A stretch of 18,940 nucleotides of DNA from Candidatus Delongbacteria bacterium. GTDB lineage: Bacteria > CAIWAD01 > BS150m-G50. The DNA is taken from NCBI GenBank assembly GCA_016784425.1, contig JADHUQ010000020.1, positions 1-18,940 of the forward strand, written 5' to 3'. The notes under the pieces are model-generated. The model was given only the letters and a program-made list of their open reading frames with translations. It searched no databases and had not been told where the DNA came from. Positions 1-6,667 of this stretch are shown here, in pieces (within the stretch, counting starts at the first letter, position 1; each line of letters opens with the position of its first letter). Position numbers and translations under genes: made by a program.

Positions 1-1016
1 CAGCTCGACTGTTTGTCTGATGCCAGCCAGTAGCCGAGATAACGCAGCTGTGGCTGGCCGCTGGTGCCGGTCCGGGAAATCGACTCCAATCCCGCACGTC
101 GGAGATAATTACCGGTGGTAAAGCCACGGTTGCCGATGGCCGCACCCTGTGTTGCCAGATCGTCCAACAGTTCCTGCTCCGGTTCTTCCCCCTGTTGCCG
201 ACGCTGCCGGATGTGATCCAACGCCTGGCGATACAGCCGGGTAATGGTTGCCACATAATAGAGGGAGCGCATCCTCCCTTCCAGCTTGAGGCTGTCGACA
301 CCGCTGGCCAGCAGCTCCGGTAGCTGTGCCAGCATATTCAATTCCCGGCTGAAGAGATACTGCCCGCTGCCTGCGGTAGAGACAGCGTATTCCCAGCGGC
401 AGGGCTGGGTGCAACCACCACGATTGGCATCCACACCGGACAGGTAGTTGGCAATCGTACATTTTCCGGACCAGGAGCTGCACATGGCTCCATGCACAAA
501 GACCTCGAGTTCCAGTGGCGTCTCTGCACGCAGGTGACTCAGATCCGCAAGTGACAGTTCCCGCGCCAGCACCACGCGGCGGGCACCAAGCTGTGCCCAG
601 AATGCCAGCGCCTCCCGGGTGGAGCAGGAGCACTGTGTGGAGACATGCAGTGGCAGGTCGGTCTCGCGTGATAACAGCTGCAGTAATGCCGGGTCGGAGA
701 CGATCAGCGCGTCAGGTTGGAGCCGGTTGAGAAAACCGATATGTTCGCGCAATGGCTCCCAATCCCCGGCGTGGAGAAATGCATTGAGGGTCAGGTGAAC
801 CCGGCACCCCGCAGTTCTGGCTTCCTGCATAACCAGCTCAAGTTCCCGCAGGGAAAAATTTCCCGCTTGCGCCCGCAATCCCCAGGCCGGTCCCCCGAGA
901 TATACCGCGTCCGCCCCGTAAGCAATGGCAACCCGCAGTTTCTCCAGATTGCCGGCAGGTGCCAGCAGTTCCGGGATCCGGGGAAAACCGGCTTTGGTTG
1001 CAGGTGAAATAGACAG
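1..1016 (-). CDS. Peptidase U32 family protein (3' end off the window)
   Basis: Hand translation of the minus strand gives a continuous frame that opens with PELLAPAGNLEKL then AYGADAVYLGG, the standard N-terminus of the U32 family. It continues through the U32 signature EVFVHGAMCSSWSGKC and a second cysteine pair (GGCTQPC) to position 1 without a stop, so the C-terminus is missing. Members annotated as collagenase-like proteases include the E. coli RNA-hydroxylation proteins TrhP and RlhA and the ubiquinone-synthesis pair UbiU/UbiV; the cysteines here would fit such an iron-sulfur enzyme, but the exact substrate cannot be told. The start is odd: between the in-frame TGA at 1037-1035 and the conserved region there is no ATG, GTG or TTG. 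A CTG at 1016 lies 5 nt after AGGAG (1026-1022) and is used here provisionally. The first ordinary start, TTG at 878, would cut into the conserved N-terminus. It follows panD after a terminator. Confidence 0.85.
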   Translation of the reverse strand, partial: MSISPATKAGFPRIPELLAPAGNLEKLRVAIAYGADAVYLGGPAWGLRAQAGNFSLRELELVMQEARTAGCRVHLTLNAFLHAGDWEPLREHIGFLNRLQPDALIVSDPALLQLLSRETDLPLHVSTQCSCSTREALAFWAQLGARRVVLARELSLADLSHLRAETPLELEVFVHGAMCSSWSGKCTIANYLSGVDANRGGCTQPCRWEYAVSTAGSGQYLFSRELNMLAQLPELLASGVDSLKLEGRMRSLYYVATITRLYRQALDHIRQRRQQGEEPEQELLDDLATQGAAIGNRGFTTGNYLRRAGLESISRTGTSGQPQLRYLGYWLASDKQSS

Positions 1017-1088
1017 CAGTGCTCCTGGTTGATGTCAGCCTGTTTGGGTGCTTCAGCAGAGGAGGGTCCCGGCTCACTGCAGGCCGAG

Positions 1089-1115
1089 AAAAAAGAGAGG
1101 CAGAACCTCTCTTTT
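1089..1115 (-). terminator. Rho-independent terminator after panD
   Basis: A perfect 10-bp inverted repeat (1091-1100 and 1106-1115) with a 5-nt loop ends, on the minus strand, in a run of six T (the T-rich end of the stem plus 1090-1089). It lies 25 bp past the panD stop, so it should end the lepB-panD transcript and separate it from the U32 gene. Confidence 0.8.
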
Positions 1116-1139
1116 CATATTCAAGATATCCTGCAGCTG

Positions 1140-1508
1140 TTAAGGGGCTGGATCGTAATTCAACTCCTCAACCACGCTGTTACCCTCACCCATCATCAGT
1201 ACCCGGGGATGAAAAACTTCATCCTCTCCCACCAGGCCGAAAGTCATGATCACCAGCTTGTCGCCAACAGCGCAGAGCCGGGCGGCACCGCCGTTGGCAC
1301 CCACTTCAAGGGAGCCACGCGGGGCTGGAATGGCGTAGGTTTCGAGACGTTGACCGTTGGTCATATTCCCAATCAGCACCTTCTCGTAGCGTCGAATACC
1401 GGCGCGGTCCATCAGATCCTCGTCGAGCGAGAGAGACCCATGGTAGTCCAGATTGGCCTGGGTAACCCTGGCCTGGTGAAGCTTGGCGCGTAATACCTGT
1501 ATCTGCAT
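1140..1508 (-). CDS. panD: Aspartate 1-decarboxylase proenzyme
   Basis: Converts L-aspartate to beta-alanine for pantothenate and coenzyme A synthesis, in the cytoplasm. The 122-aa protein has the family's size and N-terminus (MQIQVLRAKLHQARVTQANL) and the self-cleavage site Gly24-Ser25 in DYHGSLSLDED, where Ser25 becomes the catalytic pyruvoyl group. The NMTNGQRLETYAIPAPRGS stretch and the GGAARLCAVGD stretch also match PanD. An in-frame extension to 1610 exists but would overlap the end of lepB. The ATG at 1508 is chosen because it aligns with known PanD starts and has GGAG 7 nt upstream. It starts 26 nt after lepB, so the two are probably co-transcribed. Nothing is unusual in the protein itself. 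Confidence 0.97.
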   Translation of the reverse strand: MQIQVLRAKLHQARVTQANLDYHGSLSLDEDLMDRAGIRRYEKVLIGNMTNGQRLETYAIPAPRGSLEVGANGGAARLCAVGDKLVIMTFGLVGEDEVFHPRVLMMGEGNSVVEELNYDPAP

Positions 1509-1534
1509 TAATTCACTCCATCGAGTAGTCAGCC

Positions 1535-2296
1535 CTACCTCATCACATCGAGCAACCGGCTCCAGCGAATTTTCTTGTAAAGCAACCAGGGCGAGTAGCG
1601 CTGTTCCCATGAAAAATAGATAATCCAGGCCTTACCAACAATGTTTTCCCGGGGGAGAAAACCCCAGAACCGCGAGTCCTCACTGTTGTCACGGTTATCA
1701 CCCATCATGAAATATTTATCGGCAGGCACCACCACAGGGCCGTAATTATCCTTGTTGCCCAGCCCGGCAGGGGTGATACGCGGGTCCTGGTAGCCGGCGG
1801 GAATGATGCGGCTGGAGAGGAACTGGAGGTGTGAATCCAGTGTACTTTCCACGCCGTTTATAAAGAGCTGCTTGTCCCGGATTTCCAGTGTATCACCCGG
1901 CAGGGCAACACAGCGCTTGATGAAGTTGACATCAGTATCCCGGGGGTATTTGAACACGATGATGTCACCCCGGTCCGGTTCCACAAACTCCGGAAAGCGA
2001 TAAACCGGCAGGTCGAAACCGATGTCGGTAAAAGGGATACCGATCCAGTCAGGTGTACGGATGCCGTAGAGAAATTTGTTGACCAGCAGAAAGTCACCCG
2101 GCAGTATGGTTCGCTCCATAGAACCGGTAGGTACCCGGTAGGCTTCCACAACCAGGGTGCGAATCAGAAAAACTGTGACGGTTACTGAAACTATCGTGTC
2201 CAGCCACTCCAGCAAGGTACCGCGGCGCTTGGCCCGCAGGCTGAGAAATTCTTTGCGCCTGCGACGCCAGGCGAAGTATCGCCTGAAAATATTCAC
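1535..2296 (-). CDS. lepB: Signal peptidase I
   Basis: Membrane-bound serine protease that removes signal peptides from exported proteins. The 253-aa protein has a basic N-terminus, one membrane segment at about residues 34-50, then the catalytic Ser59 in PTGSMERTI, the general-base Lys127 in FIKRCVALPGD, and the family box GDNRDNSEDSRFWG near residues 199-212. The frame opens with GTG at 2296, preceded by CGGAG 6 nt upstream. An ATG two bases earlier is in another frame and is followed at once by TGA. It lies downstream of lepA, as in many bacteria, but the gap here is 360 bp and carries repeats rather than the usual short spacer. panD follows in the same direction. Exported proteins in this window (the beta-helix protein) are potential clients. 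Confidence 0.97.
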   Translation of the reverse strand: MNIFRRYFAWRRRRKEFLSLRAKRRGTLLEWLDTIVSVTVTVFLIRTLVVEAYRVPTGSMERTILPGDFLLVNKFLYGIRTPDWIGIPFTDIGFDLPVYRFPEFVEPDRGDIIVFKYPRDTDVNFIKRCVALPGDTLEIRDKQLFINGVESTLDSHLQFLSSRIIPAGYQDPRITPAGLGNKDNYGPVVVPADKYFMMGDNRDNSEDSRFWGFLPRENIVGKAWIIYFSWEQRYSPWLLYKKIRWSRLLDVMR

Positions 2297-2413
2297 ATTA
2301 TACTCCGGTTTTATAAACGCTGACTATAAGACGCCAGCGGGGAAGCCTTTGTTCCGTCGAATCTGATTCGTCAGCTGATATTGTCGGCGTCAGCCTGGAA
2401 ATATCCTACTGCA

Positions 2414-2441
2414 AAATCACTCCCGAGGCGCTGCACCGGCG
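2414..2441. repeat. Degenerate repeat copy nearest lepB
   Basis: On the plus strand AAATCAC followed by CCCGA, CGC, GCA and CGGCG aligns in order with the start of the copy at 2544-2573, with small gaps. Weakest member of the family; supported only by hand alignment. Confidence 0.4.
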
Positions 2442-2451
2442 TTTTGGGGCT

Positions 2452-2491
2452 ACCGCTTTACTCGCAGCATGGCGAGACCTTCGACAGTCAG
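2452..2491. repeat. 40-bp direct repeat, copy 1
   Basis: Matches the copy at 2551-2590 at 35 of 40 positions, same orientation, 99 bp apart. Read on the minus strand it encodes LTVEGLAMLRVKR followed by TAG, which echoes the end of LepA (LAMLRVER, stop). Confidence 0.85.
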
Positions 2492-2550
2492 TAATGAACA
2501 ACCGCCCAGTTGTCTCATCGCCCTCGCTATGCACGACAATTTCTGAAATC

Positions 2551-2590
2551 ACCGCTCGACACGCAGCATGGCGAGGCCATCGACAGTCAG
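2551..2590. repeat. 40-bp direct repeat, copy 2
   Basis: Second copy (35/40 identity to 2452-2491). On the minus strand it encodes LTVDGLAMLRVER followed by TGA. The bases before it on the minus strand also show about 50% gap-free identity to those before copy 1, so the underlying unit is probably about 100 bp. Confidence 0.85.
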
Positions 2591-2623
2591 ATACAAAGAA
2601 CTTGCGGAATGTTTACTCGCTTC

Positions 2624-2680
2624 AGCAATGCTGAGTCACACCTTCTGGTCTGGAGCTACCGTTCCACCCTCAGCATTGCT
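2624..2680. repeat. 12-bp inverted repeat spanning the lepA stop
   Basis: AGCAATGCTGAG at 2624-2635 and its perfect reverse complement at 2669-2680, with a 33-nt loop that contains the lepA stop codon. There is no T-run after it, so it is not a classic terminator; it could stabilise the lepA mRNA 3' end. Confidence 0.6.
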
Positions 2681-4452
2681 AAAAACGCTTCCTGAGGCAC
2701 CTCGACATTACCGACCTGTTTCATTCGCTTTTTGCCCGCCTTCTGCTTCTCCAGCAGTTTGCGTTTACGGGTGATATCACCACCATAGCACTTGGCGGTC
2801 ACATTTTTGCGCAACGCTTTGATATTGGTACGGGCGATTACTTTGGAGCCGATAGCCGCCTGCACCGCCACATCGAACTGCTGGCGTGGTATCAACTCTT
2901 TCAGCTTGATCGTCAATTTATTACCCCACTCGAACGCCCGATCCTGATGGACGATCATCGATAGGGCGTCAATCGGATCACCATTGAGTAGAATATCCAG
3001 CCGGACCAGCTTTCCCCGGCGGTAGTCAGTCAACTCGTAATCGAGCGAAGCATAACCGCGGGAAACCGTTTTCAGGCGGTCATAAAAGTCAAAGACAACC
3101 TCGGAGAGGGGAAACTCATATTTCAGGTTTACCCGCTGCTGATCAATATACTCGGTGGAAATGTAGACACCGCGCCGTTCCATCGACAGTTTCATCAGGT
3201 TGCCAATGTAATCGGTGTGGGTGATAATGGAGGCTTTGATATAGGGTTCCTCCACCTCCTCTACTTTGGCCTGGCGGGGGAAATCCGCCGGGTTGTCGAT
3301 AATCTGCCACTCTTTCTGGGCGACCTTCAGGCGGTATTCCACGTTTGGTACTGTGGTGATGATGTCCATCCTGTATTCCCGGTCCAGTCTCTCCTGGATG
3401 ATTTCCATATGCAGCAGACCGAGAAAACCGCAACGGAAGCCAAATCCCAGCGCGGTGGATGATTCCGGCTGATAGGTCAACGATGCGTCGTTGAGTACCA
3501 GTTTGGCCAGCGAATCACGCAGCAGTTCATAGTCGTCGGTGTTGACCGGATAGAGACCGGCAAAAACCATCGGTTTTGGTTCACGATAACCGGGTAACGA
3601 TTCCATTGCGCCGTCATGAAGGTGAGTGATAGTATCACCGACCTTTATATCCTTGACATCCTTGGCGCCGGTAATCACATAACCGACATCCCCGGCAACC
3701 AGCTCGGAACAGGGTTTGCGCACCATCAGCAGGATACCGACTTCGTCGATAGTGAACTTGCGGTTATTTGAAAAGAGCCGGACAATCTCCCCTTTGCGCA
3801 GAGTACCCGCCATCACCCTGACATAGGCAATCACCCCCCGGTAGCTGTCGAACACGGAATCAAAGATCAGGATCTGCAACGGATCTTCAGCCCTCAACGG
3901 GGGTGGCGGTACCATTTCGACGACAGTCTCCAGAATGGCATGACAGTTTTCACCAGTCTTAGCGGATACCGCGATCACCTCTTCCGGTTCGCAACCGAGT
4001 AGTTCGACAATCTGGTTCCTCACCACTTCAGGCTGTGCGCTGGGCAGGTCAATCTTGTTGATGATGGGGATAATCGTCAGGTCGTGTTCCAGCGCCAGAT
4101 AGAGGTTGGAGAGGGTCTGCGCCTCAATGCCCTGGGTGGCATCGACCACCAGCAGCACCCCCTCGCAGGCGGCCAGGCTGCGGGATACTTCATAGGCGAA
4201 ATCCACATGGCCGGGTGTATCGATCAGGTTGAGAATGTAGTGCCGGCCATCATCCGTGGTATATTTCATGGTGATGGCATGCGATTTAATGGTGATACCC
4301 CGCTCCTGCTCCAGCTCCATGTCGTCCAGGACCTGTTTGCGCATCTGGGAGGGGGGTATGGTTCCGGTCAGCTCCAGTAACCGGTCGGCGATAGTGGATT
4401 TCCCATGGTCAATATGGGCGATAATGGAGAAATTTCTGCTGTTGAGGGCCAT
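2656..4452 (-). CDS. lepA: Elongation factor 4 (LepA) GTPase
   Basis: Ribosome-associated translational GTPase related to EF-G, linked to ribosome assembly and back-translocation. At 598 aa it matches the usual length. The P-loop AHIDHGKST is at residues 12-20, with the switch-region DTPGHVDF and the NKID guanine-recognition motif following. Near the C-terminus is the LepA-specific region ending KQKAGKKRMKQVGNVEVPQEA. It starts 20 nt after frr. No Shine-Dalgarno lies in the normal place: the 15 bases before ATG are all C and T, and the nearest GGAGGT is inside the end of frr, in a hairpin. Translation is therefore probably coupled to frr. The last eight codons and the bases just past the stop resemble the repeats found downstream, which suggests that the 3' end seeded, or was replaced by, that repeat. 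Confidence 0.98.
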   Translation of the reverse strand: MALNSRNFSIIAHIDHGKSTIADRLLELTGTIPPSQMRKQVLDDMELEQERGITIKSHAITMKYTTDDGRHYILNLIDTPGHVDFAYEVSRSLAACEGVLLVVDATQGIEAQTLSNLYLALEHDLTIIPIINKIDLPSAQPEVVRNQIVELLGCEPEEVIAVSAKTGENCHAILETVVEMVPPPPLRAEDPLQILIFDSVFDSYRGVIAYVRVMAGTLRKGEIVRLFSNNRKFTIDEVGILLMVRKPCSELVAGDVGYVITGAKDVKDIKVGDTITHLHDGAMESLPGYREPKPMVFAGLYPVNTDDYELLRDSLAKLVLNDASLTYQPESSTALGFGFRCGFLGLLHMEIIQERLDREYRMDIITTVPNVEYRLKVAQKEWQIIDNPADFPRQAKVEEVEEPYIKASIITHTDYIGNLMKLSMERRGVYISTEYIDQQRVNLKYEFPLSEVVFDFYDRLKTVSRGYASLDYELTDYRRGKLVRLDILLNGDPIDALSMIVHQDRAFEWGNKLTIKLKELIPRQQFDVAVQAAIGSKVIARTNIKALRKNVTAKCYGGDITRKRKLLEKQKAGKKRMKQVGNVEVPQEAFLAMLRVER

Positions 4453-4463
4453 GGGAGGGGGGA

Positions 4464-4482
4464 GGAGGTCGGTCAGACCTCC
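4464..4482 (-). promoter_or_regulatory. Hairpin holding a GGAGGTC at the frr/lepA junction
   Basis: Perfect 7-bp stem (GGAGGTC and GACCTCC, 5-nt loop). On the minus strand the GGAGGTC arm is in the last frr codons, and the frr stop TGA lies at the arm/loop boundary. It hides the only strong Shine-Dalgarno-like sequence ahead of lepA, so ribosomes terminating on frr would open it. Structure seen in sequence; the regulatory role is inferred. Confidence 0.5.
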
Positions 4483-5030
4483 ATGATTTCCACTTCTTTG
4501 TGCTGCAGGATCTCATCGACCTCGGCGACAAATTTATCAGTCAACTTTTGCACCTCATCAAAGCCGTCATGCTCCTGATCCTCCGAAATATCGCTGTTCT
4601 TCTGCATTTTCTTGAGTTGATCGTTGGCATCCCTGCGGATGTTACGCAGTGCGACTTTGTGGTCCTCACCGTGCTGTTTGACCTGCTTGACCAGATCGAG
4701 CCGTCGTTCCTCGGTCAGCTCTGGAATAGCCAGGCGGATGATACTGCCGTCATTGCTGGGTGTTATACCCAGATCGGAGGCGAGCAGCGCCTTCTCGATA
4801 ATCGGCAGCATGTTTTTGTCCCAGGGACTGACTGTAATCAGGCGGGGCTCCGGCACATTGACACCAGCTGTCTGGTTGATCGGCACCATACTGCCATAAT
4901 AGTCGACTTTGATATTGTTCAACATGTTCACTGAAGCTTTGCCGGTACGGATGGTCGACAACCGCGTACGCAGATCCTCGATGGTCTTACGCATGATTTC
5001 TTCATGCTCGGCAATCATCTGCTCTTTCAT
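4473..5030 (-). CDS. frr: Ribosome recycling factor
   Basis: Works with EF-G to split the post-termination ribosome. From the ATG at 5030 the protein is 185 aa, the same as the E. coli factor; the frame stays open to 5141 but that extension lies inside pyrH and does not resemble the family. Family landmarks include LRTRLSTIRTGKAS near the N-terminus, PINQTAGVNVPEPRLITVSPWD in the middle (read in two parts) and the C-terminal helix with RRDANDQLKK. GGAGG sits 4 nt before the start. The start overlaps the pyrH stop as ATGA, the usual sign of translational coupling, and the pyrH-frr pairing is common across bacteria. Confidence 0.97.
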   Translation of the reverse strand: MKEQMIAEHEEIMRKTIEDLRTRLSTIRTGKASVNMLNNIKVDYYGSMVPINQTAGVNVPEPRLITVSPWDKNMLPIIEKALLASDLGITPSNDGSIIRLAIPELTEERRLDLVKQVKQHGEDHKVALRNIRRDANDQLKKMQKNSDISEDQEHDGFDEVQKLTDKFVAEVDEILQHKEVEIMEV

Positions 5031-5752
5031 GATTCCTCCCCCGAGATGGTGGTTCCGATTTCCTCGCCCTGTAACAGTCGTTGCAGATTGCCGCTCTCGT
5101 TCATATTGAAGACACGCAACGGCAAATCGTTTTCCATGCAAAGAGTGACGGCAGTGAAATCCATCACCTCCAGTTTACGGGAGAGCACCTCGTTATAACT
5201 GAGGTGGCGGTAGAGCCGGGCGGAACTGTCCACCACCGGATCTGCGGAGAAGACCCCATCAACCTTAGTGCCCTTGATGATGGTGTCAGCTTCGATCTCG
5301 AGCGCCCTCAGTACCGCAGCAGTATCGGTTGAAAAATAGGGATTACCGGTGCCACCGCTGAAGATCAGTACCCTGCCCTTCTCCAGGTGACGCAGAGCGC
5401 GACGCAGGCTGAACGGTTCACATACCTCCGGCATTTCGATGGCAGACATCAGGCGCACCGGCATCTGCTCTGCAGCGATTGCCTGCTGCATGGCCAGACC
5501 GTTGATAACAGTGGCCAGCATACCCATGTAGTCAGCAGGAACCCTCTCCATACCCAGTTCGGAAGCAACAGCACCACGAAAGAAGTTACCACCACCGATC
5601 ACCAGACCAACCTGGATACCTTCCCGGGCGACAGCGGCGATCTCGCCAGCCATTCTGGCGGCAACCCGCGCGTCGATTCCCTGACCGCCGGTACCGGCGA
5701 GTGCTTCACCGGAAAGTTTTAGTAATATCCGACGGTACCCGGGTTTGGACAT
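5027..5752 (-). CDS. pyrH: Uridylate kinase (UMP kinase)
   Basis: Phosphorylates UMP to UDP with ATP, in pyrimidine nucleotide synthesis. The 241-aa protein is the bacterial, amino-acid-kinase-fold type: ILLKLSGEAL at the N-terminus binds phosphate, GLVIGGGNFFRG and ADYMGMLATVINGLAMQ are signature segments, and FSGGTGNPYFSTDTAA plus KGTKVDGVFSADP form the nucleotide-binding half. The ATG at 5752 follows the tsf stop by a single base and there is no Shine-Dalgarno of its own, so it is likely translated by ribosomes coming off tsf. It overlaps frr by 4 nt. Confidence 0.97.
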   Translation of the reverse strand: MSKPGYRRILLKLSGEALAGTGGQGIDARVAARMAGEIAAVAREGIQVGLVIGGGNFFRGAVASELGMERVPADYMGMLATVINGLAMQQAIAAEQMPVRLMSAIEMPEVCEPFSLRRALRHLEKGRVLIFSGGTGNPYFSTDTAAVLRALEIEADTIIKGTKVDGVFSADPVVDSSARLYRHLSYNEVLSRKLEVMDFTAVTLCMENDLPLRVFNMNESGNLQRLLQGEEIGTTISGEES

Positions 5753-5753
5753 G

Positions 5754-6638
5754 CTATTTGCCGATGTTGATGCTGATAAAACCGACCACCTGTAACTGAT
5801 CGCTCAGTTCGCCGCCGACAGCTTCGATATGCTGCTTGACGGTGAGCTTTTCCTCTTTGACAAACGACTGAGCCAGCAGGGTAACCTCAGAATAGAACTT
5901 GCGTAATTTGCCTGTGGCTATTTTGTCGAGGATCTGTTCCGGTTTGCCCTCGTTGCGAGCCTGCTCGCGATAAACATCAAGTTCCTGCTCGATGACCGTT
6001 TTATCAACTCCATTCTCGTCAACGGCGATGGGATTGAAAGCGGCAATCTGCAGGGCGAGGTCGTTGACCATGGTCTGGAAACTGGCCGCAGTGAGGCTGT
6101 CGCTGTTACCTGCATCAACCTGAACGATAACCCCCTGCTTGCTGCCGAGATGAATATAGGACTTGACGAGACCCTGACTGTCGGAAGCGACTTCGAGCCG
6201 ACCACAACGCCCGATGTGCATTTTCTCGCCCAGTTTGGCGACAATACCGCTGAGTTGATCGTTGAAAGTTTTTCCCGGCAGAGCGAGCGAATCCTGTTGC
6301 AGCAGTTCTTCCGCAACGGTGATCTTCCGTTCCTGCATGGTGCGGGCCAGGTCGTCGGCAAACTGCTTGAATTCGTCGGTCTTGGCCACGAAATCGGTTT
6401 CACACAACAGCTCCAGGATACCACCACTCCTCTGGTCCTCGGCAATAAAAGTTGCTACTACCCCTTCGTTGGCTTCACGCTCGGCGCGTTTGGCGGCAGT
6501 TTTCAAACCCTTCTTGCGCAGATATTCAAACGCAGTGTCGATATCACCAGCGGAATCGGTGAGTGCTTTTTTACAGTCCATCATGCCGGCGCCGGACATC
6601 TGGCGCAGCTTCATCACATCTTTGGCGGAAATACTCAT
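5754..6638 (-). CDS. tsf: Elongation factor Ts
   Basis: Guanine-nucleotide exchange factor that recharges EF-Tu with GTP. The 294-aa protein starts with the typical UBA-like domain (VMKLRQMSGAGMMDCKKAL) and carries the exchange motif ETDFVAKTDEF at about residues 79-89; the C-terminal part matches the dimerisation core. It begins 29 nt after the rpsB stop with AAGGAT upstream of the ATG, and forms the classic rpsB-tsf pair. Length and motifs are ordinary for the family. Confidence 0.97.
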   Translation of the reverse strand: MSISAKDVMKLRQMSGAGMMDCKKALTDSAGDIDTAFEYLRKKGLKTAAKRAEREANEGVVATFIAEDQRSGGILELLCETDFVAKTDEFKQFADDLARTMQERKITVAEELLQQDSLALPGKTFNDQLSGIVAKLGEKMHIGRCGRLEVASDSQGLVKSYIHLGSKQGVIVQVDAGNSDSLTAASFQTMVNDLALQIAAFNPIAVDENGVDKTVIEQELDVYREQARNEGKPEQILDKIATGKLRKFYSEVTLLAQSFVKEEKLTVKQHIEAVGGELSDQLQVVGFISINIGK

Positions 6639-6667
6639 TTATCCAGATCCTTATATCAGGTTGGGCA

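Larger units (their letters stand above)
2297..2655. other. lepA-lepB intergenic region with degenerate repeats
   Basis: These 359 bp hold no convincing gene; the short reading frames across it do not resemble any protein. What it does hold is a cluster of degenerate direct repeats (see the separate entries) and one arm of a 12-bp inverted repeat whose other arm is inside the end of lepA. No clear sigma-70 promoter or T-tailed terminator was found for lepB or lepA here. Confidence 0.6.

Noticed and set aside
1015..1112. Minus-strand frame resembling a lipoprotein signal (LSFFSAC)
   Set aside because: It has no start codon after the preceding stop and is formed by the panD terminator hairpin; it then runs out of frame through the U32 gene.
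2296..2340. TATAAT just before the lepB start as a -10 box
   Set aside because: It touches the start codon and no -35 box lies 17 nt upstream; it would give a leaderless message at best.
2510..2774. Two plus-strand frames across the lepA-lepB gap
   Set aside because: They read through the repeats and antisense to lepA, with no domain or ribosome binding site.
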